From Polydactylus sextarius (taxonomy: Eukaryota > Chordata > Actinopteri > Polynemidae): DNA of 64,000 nucleotides. Positions 34,684 through 46,989 of this stretch are shown in pieces; position 1 is the stretch's first letter; each line of letters starts with the position of its first letter. A program made the translations under genes and the position numbers. Below the pieces are notes generated by a model, which was not told where the DNA came from, did not search any database, and worked only from the letters and a program-made list of their open reading frames with translations. The DNA is taken from assembly GCA_016801845.1 (NCBI GenBank), contig CM028923.1, forward strand, positions 10,919,001 to 10,983,000. The letters are read 5' to 3'.

Positions 34684-37600
34684 ATGGAGCAAGCAGCAGA
34701 GGACAGAGACAAGATGACAAGTCAACAGGCTCTGTGTGTCCCTGACCAGGAGACTAGCAAATGCTCCAGCATCTCCACTCTCAAAGTACTGCCAACATCT
34801 GTATTCAACACTTCTCTGCTGGTTATGTGTGAATCTGTTTTTCTCTGAACTGTAGTGAAGTTATTAACAAAGCAAAGAAGTGTTTATCACAAACAAGAGA
34901 GATTATAGTTGATTTTCAGATTAAACATTAGGGTTTCAGGGTAATCATCAAACTGTATGAAGCAAAATATGCAGGGGAGCTGCGATAATCCCTGATGGCA
35001 ATGGGTTTCGTAATAAAGAAGCTTCAGGGTGCCCACACACAGAGTAAAGCGGGTGGAAGCTGCAGTGGAGGAGGTGGAACATTTTTCGAGTTTTAGATGA
35101 TTAATGTGTTGTGGCCTGAAATCACATTTGAACCTACAGTCAGGACTTAGAACTTGAGTTGTTTATAACATTTTTGGTATTGACATGGTATTGAGGTGGA
35201 TATTTTCCCCTTCTGTTTGTTTTCTAGCTGTTTATCCTGGCGCTGTCCTTCGCCTATTTCTCCAAGGCCCTGACAGGCACCTACATGAAGAGCTCCATCA
35301 CTCAGATTGAGAGACGTTTTGACCTCTCCAGCTCCCACGTTGGACTCATAGATGGCAGTTTTGAGATGGGTATCATGGAACTTTAAACCCTCCTTTTTCA
35401 AGACTGACATCTGTAGTTGATGATTTTCTAAACGTATACACTTTATTCATTTTCTTGGCTGTAGGCAATTTGTTATTCCTCGCTGTCGTCAGCCATTTTG
35501 GTGCCAAGCTTCATCGGCCCAGACTCATCGCCATGGGCTGTTTCCTCATGGCGGTGGGTGCCTTTCTCACAGGCCTGACGCACTTCTTCATGGGGCGGTA
35601 AAGAAATGTCTATGAAAAAACATTGACAAATAAAAAGTCCTTAAAATAATCTTGTTTAACATCTAATTGTGGAATCACTGTCTTTCACAGCTATAAGTAT
35701 GACACAGTCATTCAGGTTTTCCAGAACAACAGTGTGAACATTGCTGCCTGTATGGATCCTCTGAAACCAATGGAAGTACCTGACATTCAGATGGAGCCTT
35801 CTTTAGAAGACAAAAAGGGTAAGACTCTGGTCTATATGGTGGGATACAGCTTAAATGTAAGTATGCAATTGACTCTCTTTTTAGTCAGCAGGGAGGTAGC
35901 TTATACAAAAAGTCTCCTTTAACATGAAAACTAATTAAATCCTTTCTAAGTCACCAGCTTTCTGTCAACCATCCCTGGAATGCTCTAATCCCAGTCTGAC
36001 CTTCAAAGCTACTCACCTCCTGTGTAGAAAACATGCTGCTGAATAACTGGACAACCCTTAAACATACCAACCCTAAAGCTGTACTTCTTGTGCGGCTGAT
36101 TAGTCAATATGTTGCTCTGACTAATGGTTAAAAGCAAAAATTGCTCCATACAGCTTCACATTAATGGTGCCAATGATTATGGTATATACAATAGAAAAAA
36201 GTTATGATTGTTATAAAAATGCTCTATCATTATTTTCCTGATCAAACAAAATTTCTTCATGTTTCCCCTTATTTTTTTATGTAATTGTGCAGCCTGTGTG
36301 AGAGAGTCTGGCTCCAACATGTGGATCTATGTGTTCCTGGGGAACGCTCTGAGGGGAATTGGAGAAACCCCAGTTACACCTCTGGGCATCTCGTACATTG
36401 ATGATTTTGCTAAAGCAGAAAATTCACCGTTCTATATAGGTGAGCTGTTATTGTTTGCTTTGGTTCTTCATTGGGATTTTGATGAGATCTGACGTATGAT
36501 ACTGTATGATATTACTTCAACAAATGGTTGTTCCTTAAATGATATATAATTGATAAAACAACAAGTTAAAATAAATTAAATAGAATGCTGTCAGATAAAC
36601 TGAAGCAAAGTATCTTAGATTGAATGAATATAGGAAATAGTACGCAGTATATGTATGTAAACAGTTAAATATCTGATTGTTTTGTGATTGACAGCATGTC
36701 TCCAGACCATTACTCTCCTGGGTCCCATGTTCGGTTTCCTACTCGGCTCCTATTGCGCCAAACTATATGTTGACATTGGATATGTTGATATGGGTAAGAG
36801 TATGGTACTTGTATCATGAGAACCTCATCAATGCTCTCATAAATAGTGATTCCAACTTTCTAATAAAGAAAATTAGAAAACTACTGGATGTGACAACTAA
36901 TAAAATCTGTCATCCTTTTAGTTGTATCAGTTGTCAAACTGTCTTGAATCAAGGAGACTTATTCAAGAACTTGTGTGAGATATTTTTAAATTGATGTCAA
37001 ACCAAGCAACACTCATCAGCTAGTATTTTGTTTTTGACAGAAGAAACATTGTGACCCTGGCAGCTGCTCAATGAGCAAAGGTTTGACATAATACCACAAA
37101 AACAGGCTCCGCAGCTGTCACAACTAGTTAGTGAGGATTTCTCTTGGTGTCCTTGTAAGGAACGGTCTTAACTGTCTCACATGGATGAGGTCAGATCAAT
37201 AATTTATTTGTTCAAGATTCAAGATTCAAAGTCGTAGGGTTATGACAGAATTCACCATCAGCAGTTGGTATTATTCATTTTACCAACTGTACAGCACTTG
37301 TCAAATTCATTTTTTTAGGAAATATTCATGTATTCAGGCACATATTAATTATCTGAAACCTGACTCCCCAGTTCAATGGTTAATCTGTCCTCAGACACCA
37401 AAGTTTGGTCATTGAGCAAAGCTTCAGATTATTGGCTTGGTTCTCAAAATCTTTGACATATGTGCGCGCAGAACTTTGCACACACAATGCTGGCAAGAAC
37501 AAAAATATGCAGAGTCCAAATAAACTAAGAGATCGGTGCACACAAAGTAGAGTTACACAGGTTGAAAAAGTTAAAATGAAGGGGAAAGCCAGTTTCTACA

Positions 37601-40600
37601 TTTATTGTGGTGCCTTAATTTTTAACTGAGATTTTACTTTGCTAATTTTGTGTCCAGATGTACCACCATGGTCCATTCATAACACTGAATAATACTGAAT
37701 TATATTAAGAAGCAGTCACTGCATCACCTGAAAATGGATTTCACCATCAAGCCTGATCCAAGAAACATGTAACAGATGTTTACCCATAATTTAACAAACG
37801 TACTCAATATTATATCTCTATAGTTAAAAAATTTAATACATTGGGATATATGTCACCACCAATTGGTATAAGTAATTTTTTTTAATTTGACACAGAGTCT
37901 GGAACAGAATGTGTGTTGTAAGACATAAAAGTGTGAGATCTAGTGAACTGGACCTAATTTGAAGGGAGGAGGGAATTACTCCCTGATCTGGTGTTTTTCT
38001 CCCTTATCTATTTACAGTAGGTTTGTTTAATTTCAGGGAAATATTTCCTCGCATACCTTCTGTCTAATAACATTTTATGGTGGAAGGTACGGGAAGGTTC
38101 AAGCAAGTTCAATCAGTCCAATTTAAATGTGCGTCTACAAGGGAGTAGGGTACACCATGCCCGCTGATTAAAATATCATTCCTAAATAATGTTTGGTGTC
38201 CAATATAGTTATAGTTAGTTAAATTGACATTATAACACCTATCTACACACACACATCAGATGTCCTGCTTCTCCACTCAAATGAAAAATCTGTTCTCTTT
38301 GTACAGAAAGTGTGACCATAACTCCTAAGGATGTCCGTTGGGTCGGCGCCTGGTGGATGGGCTTCTTGGTGTCCTCTGCTCTTCTGCTCATTTCCAGCAT
38401 CCCCTTCTGGTTCCTGCCCCGCTCTTTGCCCAAGCAGGAGGGAGATGAAGACAAGCCAACACCAGCATGTGAGACTCCGGACGTCCCAGACGATGCACTC
38501 AACAACAACCACAACCTCAAATTAACGGAAATCGCAAAAGGTAGAAAAAATCTTCTTTATACCACAACTCTGATAGAACTTAAATTGCTTTTCCATCTCA
38601 GTTTACTCAGTGCAGTGCTTTGATTCTTACTGGATGTCCTCTGACAGGGTTTTTTCCATCGCTAAAGCGGCTCTTAGGAACTCCTGCCTACTTCTTACTC
38701 CTTTGTGGCAGCATCTTAAAGTTCAACTCCATCATGGGCCTGTTCACCTTTAAAGCCAAATACATGGAGCAACAGTTTGGACAGTCTGCATCCAGAGCTA
38801 ACTTCCTTATTGGTAAAAAAAAAAAAAAAAAAAAAAAAATGTACCTGTTGTTCTACTGATAAACTGCACAATCGCACATGGTCAACCAGTGGTAGGCAGA
38901 CCAAACTTAAAACTCTTTGCAAACAATGGATTTTAATGTCAGACTGATTGGTTCTATTATTTGAAATGACAACTGTGGCTTTATTAGCCATAGGTAATCA
39001 GCAATGTAAGCTAATGTTAACCCATTAACAATGACAGCTAATAAAGTGAAACAAGTCTCAAACAACAAATTGCAGAAAGTATACTTGCCAATATTTCCAA
39101 TCAGCATGTTTTTAGTTTCATTATTGCAAGGGACTAGGTCCATCTAATGAAGTGTTTTGCAAATATAATGCTTGCTAGTTTGTTAATTCAATGCACTTTT
39201 GCTTTGGATATAAAGTTCAATTATTATTTTAGTAGAAGGGTGATTGTTGGGTTTTTATTCATGTAGTTTCTGGGGTTATCATTGCAATCTCTTGAACACT
39301 ATATCTCAGTAAAGATCAAAGGTCAATGTCACAAAAATAGACACTGAATCCTCCTACACTAACATACACTGGGAATCCCAGTGTCCAGACCATTTGAAAT
39401 TTTCTTCTAGGTGTGTTGAACCTGCCAGCAGTTGCAGTGGGGATCTTCCTGGGAGGGCTGGTGATGAGAAGGTATAAACTGAGCGTGGTGTCAGGAGCTC
39501 AGCTTTCTTTTCTCACATCTTTTATGGCATACCTCCTCCTGCTACTGCAGTTTGGCACCAAGTGTGACAACATCCCTGTGGCTGGTCTTACCATTTCATA
39601 CAACGGGTCAGTGCTGAAACATAATGACACTTATGAACTTGTGGCTTTTGTAAAACAAAATATGAATTATTTTTGCCCTGCAGATCTAAGAGTGCATCAT
39701 ACAACAGTGAAATGCTGTTCTCAGAGTGCAACAGAGACTGCTCATGTTCAGCAGAGGAGTGGGACCCTGTTTGCTCTGACAGTGGCATCACCTATGTCTC
39801 TCCATGTATGGCCGGCTGCCTTGGCTCCAGTGGATATGGCAAGAATACGGTAGGACCATGTGATTATCATCCCCCTGGTGGAAGACATTTGGGTCTGAAG
39901 GTTTAATTATCCACTGGTTGTCAAGTTGTCACAGTTGAAATGCTGCCATATATCTAAGATGCAATATTATCAAAATTATGTTCTGTTTCTCGTCCAACAA
40001 TCAAATTATTCCTCCCATTTACCTACAAGCTTATTTTCATTTGTTTCAAGGTCACATATGACCTTTATACAGATGATCACACTGGATGTATATTTTTTCT
40101 TTCATGCTGGGAAAACTATGAAGACTTTTCTGTTATTCTCTCCATTAAATGTACACACATACAGTAACAGCTAATGGATTCAGGGATGCACGTATTCATG
40201 TGTTTTAACCCTAAATTGGGTTCACCATACATATATAAAATAATTTAAGGTCAAAGGTCCACTTATTACCTTTCAGAGCTTTCAGCTGCCTCTGTCTCAT
40301 CTTCATTCAGCAAATGAAGGTCATAATATTTGTTATTTTCCTCCATTTTCTCTGTCTATGACCCATTTATCCAAACGTGTGAATCTGCTGTTGCCATCAC
40401 ACAAATGTCTATTTCAGTTTAAAAATTGTGTGCACAATGTATTTTATTAATTACAGTCAAAGTTTATGTCCAATTTCTTCATATGTTTAAATTGTTGTAT
40501 TGTGTTACTGTATTTTTTGTGTGGATAACAAATATCAAAATAATAAATGTTTCTTTTTCACCAGGTCTTTCACAACTGCAGCTGCGTGTCTGCCTCCTAC

Positions 40601-41912
40601 CCAGCAGGCAGCAGTACCTCAGTGAAGTTGGGCCAGTGTCCTCATGCCAAAGATTGCAGCCGTAGTTTCACCTCCTACATGGCTGTGTCTGTTCTCAGCT
40701 CCTTTATCAACTCTCTGGGAGCCACGCCCGGCTACATGGTCATCATACGGTCTGTGCACCTGAGAGAGAAATATTCCTCCTATAATTTGTGCTTCAGTGA
40801 TAACATTATTCATTGTTTTTAATGGGATTGACAAAATAAAATTGCAAAATCTTCCAATCATATGCATGTTAGATTGCCCTAAAGAATAGTTTAATGTAGA
40901 ACGATTGATATGTGACCTGTTCTTGTTTTATAATTACAGATGCATCTCACCAGAGCTCAAATCACTCGCCCTGGGTATCCAGACTTTAGTAACCAGGACT
41001 CTTGGTGAGGCTAATTACTTTTAGTTGTATGAGAAATACAATTGTTCTTCTGGCACAAACTATTTGTTTTGATTTTCAATGTCAGTGAATGCTTATTGTA
41101 GACTTCAAATGGAATCAGACTCCTTTGGACAAACATCAAACTTTTGATTAAACATATTTTTTGTCAAAGTTTGGTGGGAAGCTGTCAAAATCAGATGAGA
41201 AACACTCAATATTTGTTTGTATTGTAATATAGTAACAGCTGGCTGATGCTCTGTCTGTAGGTGGGATCCCTGCACCAGTGTATTTTGGAGCCTTAATTGA
41301 TTCAACTTGCTTGAAGTGGTCAGTCAAGAAGTGTGGGGGCAGGGGTGCATGTCGTATTTACGACTCTGACATGTACAGGTATTGCACAATATTTTTCTCC
41401 AACACTTTAGACATTATATCTATAAAGATTTCTGCCCTTCACTCCATTTTTCTCTTATTTTAAGGATCATCTTCCTGGGTCTTATCACTTGTCTCAGTGG
41501 TTCCTCCTATTTCTTCATCATTGCTGTCATCGTCCTCCTAAGGAAACAGTTCCGAAAGCCAGGGTTCGAAACAGAGAAGCGGCAGTCAAAAGCTTCAAAG
41601 GAAATCGAATTAAAGATCTCATCAAACACTGCTGATGACAAGGCTAGTGCTCCTAAAACTCCTAAACAGGAAGGAGGGGAGATTCATAGAAAAGATGGAA
41701 GATTCATCTGTACAAATAGCATGCAGGAAAAGAAACCGTCTAAATCTGTGACAGAGACGACTGTTGAGCTGTCTCCTCCTCCCGCTGACGCAGCAAAGTT
41801 ACACGGGCTGAAGCCAGAGGAGGAGCGAGAGCAAAAAGATGAGATCTCTGCAGAGACGAACACACAGACAGATAAAGAGAAGCTGGACCATCACACAAAA
41901 GACCTTAAATAA
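34684..41912 (+). CDS. slco1c1: Solute carrier organic anion transporter 1C1-like (OATP1C1)
   Basis: OATP1C1 is a high-affinity thyroxine carrier of brain capillaries and choroid plexus; that role is taken from the family. Coding exons are 34684-34785, 35228-35369, 35465-35597, 35691-35818, 36293-36439, 36695-36793, 38307-38540, 38648-38812, 39411-39606, 39684-39849, 40565-40749, 40940-41004, 41261-41378 and 41465-41912. They total 2328 bp and 775 residues, in frame. The ATG has a good context (AGGATGG). Key sequences are TQIERRFDLSSSHVGLIDGS near residue 55, the signature DVRWVGAWWMGF near 263, and a Kazal-like loop at about 450-510 (CNRDCSCSAEEWDPVC). Segments such as FNSIMG, AKYMEQQFGQSASRANF and CISPELKSLALGIQTL are closer to human SLCO1C1 than the neighbouring copy is. 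The hydrophilic C-terminal tail of about 125 residues is unusually long. A different SLCO1 subfamily name remains possible. Confidence 0.85.
38815..38839. repeat. Poly-A run at an slco1c1 donor
   Basis: The donor at 38813 (GTAAAA) runs straight into about 25 A residues. Confidence 0.9.
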
Positions 41913-42263
41913 GACTGTTAAAAGACCCATAAAATGAGGTTGTTTACCAGTATTAAACAAGGCCAAATGGGACAACTGTAGAAATGTTTGGCCAAAAGTC
42001 ACATTTTTAGGTTTTGTCAAGAGTGTTTGCTTCTTCCTTTGGACCATGGCAGCCTCGGTTCTAACAATATTTATGTTTTATTACAGGGTAGAGCTGTTAT
42101 ATCACACTTAGTCATGAAGAGATATCTTCCACAGTTGTTGAAATTGGTATAAAATGGATAAACACCAACAACATTAACCAGGATTCAAAGAACTGACAGA
42201 TATGATTACCCAGCATTTCTGTGAGGCCCAGACAGAGAAAAAAAGAGTCGACTTCTTGATCAA

Positions 42264-42269
42264 AATAAA
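42264..42269 (+). terminator. AATAAA polyadenylation signal of slco1c1
   Basis: Canonical hexamer about 350 bp after the stop codon at 41910-41912, in an AT-rich context. Confidence 0.5.
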
Positions 42270-43251
42270 AAAATATGTTTTCTTTCTACATCACTGAATG
42301 AATCCTGAATTTGTGATACAACTGTTACATTAAATTTTAAAGATTGGATCTGTGTGCCGTCTCATTTTAATAACATGAATGCCAGTGCTTAGTTAATCCT
42401 GAAGTAACTGATCATTTGACCACCACGAACTGTAAATACCAAACATTTATCAGCCTTTTTAATGTATTTATGAGTATTTATGACAGATTTACACCTTGTA
42501 TAGATGTATAGATAAAGATAACGACTCTTCAGATATACATGTATTCACATATATAAGCCCGTATTTCACTGGAGAGTTGATCATTAATGTGTGTGTTTTC
42601 CAGATGTGACATCAGAATAACTTAAATGACATGTTTCCCCTGACTATAACTTACCAAAATAGTCTTACACATATGCAACTCACATCATTTTTCTCCATTC
42701 TCTCACTTATTCTTTTTTCTTCAGTGTATCTCTCAAAATTGTGCATATTAAGCACCTTCTAAGCAGTTACACTAGTTCACATCATTCAACATTTAGTTAC
42801 ATCTAGTTACACATCAAATCATAGCAAACTGGCAATTTTAAATGAGTTTTTTTTTTCCTAGAAATGATACGAGTGAAAGGTGAAGTAAATGCAGTGATAA
42901 CTCTGCCCTTAGTGTACGTATAAAACCTGATAAATATCTTTGCCACATCTTTGTAATTACTGCAGATTTTCTTAGGAAAATTACAGGAAACACAGGGAGG
43001 TGTTCATAGGACCTTGGTGGATTTGGGGGTGTTACAAGTCCATTAGGACTGCACTGAATCTCTGTTAGCTCTAAGCTGTGGTGAAAACCAGCAGCACTTA
43101 GATTGTGGTGGCATTTCCCCAGTGACACAGTGGGATGATCTCTTTAGACACAGATAATAAGAAACAATACTCAGGGCATTAAGAATCGTGCACCGTGATG
43201 TTATGAAAGCGACCGTTGTGATAATCACTTTAAATTCAATGTGGTGTGTGG

Positions 43252-43311
43252 TTGTTTTTTGTTTTTTTGTTTTTTTGTGTTTTTTGTTTTTGTTTTTTTT
43301 TTTTTTTTTTA
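43252..43311. repeat. TTTTTG / poly-T simple repeat
   Basis: T-rich tract with interspersed single G, ending in an uninterrupted run of about 20 T. Confidence 0.9.
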
Positions 43312-44491
43312 TAATTGCATTCTCTAATAATTATTTTTTATGAGCACTTCTCTCCCAATTGAGATAACCACTGCTCCTATCAAGTTTCTCAAGTAAACAG
43401 TTCATTTTCATTCATATCTTCCATCAGATGAAAACCAAGAGTTAAAGTCCCTGAATATCTGTTTTGTGAGTCAGCTTCTTAGTAAGAGCAGTGGGGGTCA
43501 GTTGGAACAGATGTGGTTATTTCACATGAGAGATTTATGTTTTTGTCCTTGCTTTTCTCACTGAAAGTGGACAAAGGTGACGTCCTGTACTTCAAACAGA
43601 GTTTAGCAGCATTTAAATCTAAGTCTGATGACAGTGATGGGATCCTTTGGTTTGTTCATAAAGATTTTTAACCTGCATTAAATAAATTTTAAACCACTTA
43701 GGTGCTGTAAATACATACAGTAAACATACCACTTCTGTGTCCATATAGCTAATTTGGTAGCTAACAGTTGTCAATTTACTCATTCATTAAGTATGCCGCA
43801 ATATTAGCATTTAGTGTTTCTGACAACCTGATGATTTTAAGCCCAATATTCACCCTCTCTGTAGTTTGATATCTAACCAACTATCTCCTGGGGAAATATC
43901 TGGATCTTTAGCTAAATGATAAATGAATGAAATGATAACCAAAACTGATCCTGTGAGATCAAAGATGCTAAAATGCTTGGTAGAGCTGAAATGCAGGTGA
44001 AAATTGTACATTACACCATCAGGTAATCAACTGTTAATATAAAACCCTTCATTATATTAGCTTTAACATTAAAAACTTATCTTAAATTAAGTTTTCAGGA
44101 AACTATTAATTAGTCCACTTTCATATTAGTCATGTCTCCAGGTCACGTGCTTGTAAAGTGTTACACTCATTTTTACCATCACTTCATTAATTAGTACTTC
44201 ATCTGTCTTTGTTTCTGACTTGTCCCATCAAAATAATGAGATATCATTCATAATTAATGATAATTCACCTTCACATGTATTATTCAGTGTTGATGAAGCC
44301 TGGTGGGAGCCACCAAGGCCAAAATTCGATGACCTGAAACTTCATTATGTGTCTCCAGGTAAATAGGAGGACAGCTTTCCACTTTGACAGTGGTTTCTGT
44401 CCCTGGTGTGGGTTTATGGCAGGTCAGTCCCATCACAGACGGTGAGGGCAACGATGACGATGGTGATGATGTGGGTTATGACGTAAAAAGC

Positions 44492-44520
44492 TGTGTCTGT
44501 GTGTGTGTGTGTGTGTGTGT
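44492..44520. repeat. (GT)n microsatellite upstream of iapp
   Basis: About 14 GT units, roughly 220 bp before the iapp TATA-like box. Confidence 0.9.
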
Positions 44521-44736
44521 TTATGTGAGTGCGTTTTGTAAAAGTTTTCATTTTTCTGTAGGATTAAGTGTACAGATTATTATACAGCTGTGGGTGTACT
44601 GCAACTATTAGGCTCTCCAGTTGAGGATGTGAATGACATAAAACTCTCCAGGTCTTTCTTGCAGCCCCACCAACCCTCCCCATCCCCAACCGCCCCACCC
44701 CACCCTTCCCATTCTGTGTAAATGAAAATGCAGAGC

Positions 44737-44743
44737 TATATTT
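44737..44743 (+). promoter_or_regulatory. TATA-like box of iapp
   Basis: TATATTT lies about 30 bp before the presumed start of the non-coding first exon (about 44765-44873, ending AAC followed by the perfect donor GTAAGT). Calcitonin-family genes are TATA-driven with a non-coding first exon, which fits. Confidence 0.55.
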
Positions 44744-45791
44744 GGAGAGAGCTGATGTCACAAGTGGTTTGAGCCGAGAGAGAGCCTATAACTGTTGGGA
44801 GTCGTTTGTGTCTGACAAAGCCTGGACTGCTCCAGTGACAGACAGGGATCTGCTGGCTACTGGCTGAAACAACGTAAGTATTCTTTCACTTCGGTAGCTT
44901 AAGTATGCTTCTAAGTCCGAGTCTTGCTTATATACAAATGGACTGCAACAAGAAATATACAATGTTTTTCCTTTTTAAAAAAATGTTATTTCTTATTCAT
45001 TTTAATTCCTCTAAACTGAACTACTATATATTTTCTATTATTCATTTATTCTGTACATTTTTTCAGACACTAATGATGACTTAATTGTATGTCTGCATAA
45101 TGAAGAAATCTGTGCAACATGATGCAGAAGTAATTTGGGAAGGATGCAGCCATTGAGAAAGTGTTACCTTAAACAAAATGTATCTTACTCAGGAACAGGA
45201 CATATTGAAACTAAATTATGTCACTTTTTTACACAAATGGACAATACTCTCTGATTCTAGCTTTTCACTTATGAGGATTTGAAGCTTTTTCTCATGCGTC
45301 AGTGACTTTTGGACTGTCGGATGGACAAAATGAACATTTTGGCATTTTTTAGGACATCGCCAAGATTTATTGATAATTGTGAAAATAAGAAGCTGGCTAT
45401 CTGACGATGAACATGGTTGTAACTTAAACACCACATCTGGATATGGATCAATTAATATTAACAATTAATATTTCATCATTTTATATTTGAACTCTTTAAT
45501 GCTTATTAGGTGCTTGTGTCTTTAAATTCCACTGTGGGTGAAATACAGATTGTATACATTTAACTACTATATTTTTCTGTTTTTCTCACAATGTTGACAT
45601 GAAATAAGAATCAGTAATCATTAATCATGATTTCCTCACACAGGAACCACTCATGACTTCTAACTTTAGTATTTCATGCTTAGTTTTAAATAAAAAATCA
45701 CATATTTTGTATTTTTACATATTATGTATATTACTAATTAAAGATTTATAAGGAAGTTCTACTGTGTTGATCCAGGTAATTGTCCTACACT

Positions 45792-46674
45792 ATGTATCAC
45801 CTGAGGGTACCTGTGCTTCTCCTCATGCTGCTTGTGTTCCTGCGCTGTGTCACCACTGCCCCAAGCTACAGGTAAATCGATATCCAGCAGCGCGGTGTGT
45901 TCTTTGTTGTGTGTCTGTATGTATTCAACTAGTAGACTAGTGACTGCTTAGGTGGTATTGTCTTTGCAGCCAGGAAATTGATATAGGAGTTAAACCTAAG
46001 GTCAACAGACAAGCAGTTGAATATCATGGAAACTGAGATGAGAAGGGTTACTCTTTGTAAGGGCACTGATGTATAACTCCAGAGGTGGAAGTCAATTGCG
46101 CTTGTCTGTGGCAAAGTGGTTCACCGTGCATCTCAAGAAGGGAGCAAAGTGGCCACTTTTTCCTTCTTGCTCTCTGGACTAGTGGATGTTGTGAGGAGTG
46201 TATCATTATCTATCAGGGTGAAATGGTTTGGCTCTTTTACCCTCTGTGATTCAGGTACTTCAGCTCTTCCAGCGAGGAGGAAAGTACTCTCCCAGACGAC
46301 GAAGGCTGGTTAGCTCCCGCACTAATCTCTAACCCATTCCTTGGCTTCATTGGTACACGACCAAGGAGGGGGCTCACAGCTATGAACAGGTCAGAAACTG
46401 CATTATCTCACTGCTACATTCAAATCACCCTAAAGTATCCATAAATAAATTATCTTGATGGTATTACATCTCTCACTGTGCTTTTTCTCATTTTCCCAGC
46501 CACCACATAGAGAAGAGGAAGTGCAACACAGCTACTTGTGCTACCCAGAGGCTAGCAGACTTCTTGGTTCGCTCCAGTAATGCACTTGGTACCGTCTACG
46601 CACCTACCAATGTGGGCTCCGCCACCTATGGCAAGAGGGACCTACTGCAGCCTCCCAGATACCTGCCTCTCTAG
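45792..46674 (+). CDS. iapp: Islet amyloid polypeptide (amylin) precursor
   Basis: The gene encodes preproamylin, a beta-cell hormone co-secreted with insulin that acts on calcitonin-receptor/RAMP complexes. Coding exons are 45792-45871, 46255-46389 and 46500-46674, giving 129 residues. A hydrophobic signal peptide (VPVLLLMLLVFLRC) ends near residue 22. The pro-region includes a basic RPRR. Mature amylin is residues 79-115, set off by KR before it and GKR after it (amidation of Tyr37). It begins KCNTATCATQRLADFLV, with the Cys2-Cys7 ring intact, and ends TNVGSATY. Relative to human amylin the differences include Asp14, Arg18 and Pro29. A non-coding exon ending at 44873 precedes. Identity is secure from the mature peptide and from synteny with slco1c1 and pyroxd1. 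Confidence 0.96.
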
Positions 46675-46948
46675 TACTGACTGTAAAACCTCCACCAGCA
46701 CTCCCAGTGCTCTGATGATATAACCAGTCATCTTATGTAACTATGATTGTGAGAATGACACTTAATTATGATGAAAATGATGGTGATGATCATGAACAAA
46801 GTGTTTGTTTATTTTGAACCTTAAGAAACAGTGCCTTTAATTTAAAATCATCAAGGCTAATGTATGGATTTGTGTGTGTTGTGGCTCTGTTAATAATGTC
46901 CCACACTGGCATGATGTGAATACAAACATGAGAGTAATTAACAAAACA

Positions 46949-46988
46949 ATAAATAAAAGAAAACAGATGTAAAGCCATATGAAATAAA
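46949..46988 (+). terminator. Polyadenylation signals of iapp
   Basis: AATAAATAAA at 46949-46958 and AATAAA at 46983-46988 lie about 275-315 bp after the iapp stop codon. Either could serve. Confidence 0.5.
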
Positions 46989-46989
46989 T

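Larger units (their letters stand above)
42270..44700. other. Intergenic DNA between slco1c1 and iapp
   Basis: No coding exon is visible. A TTTTTG/poly-T tract lies at 43252-43311 and a (GT)n run at 44492-44520. A cluster of TAAT words lies at 44234-44264, about 480 bp before the iapp TATA-like box. Confidence 0.55.
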
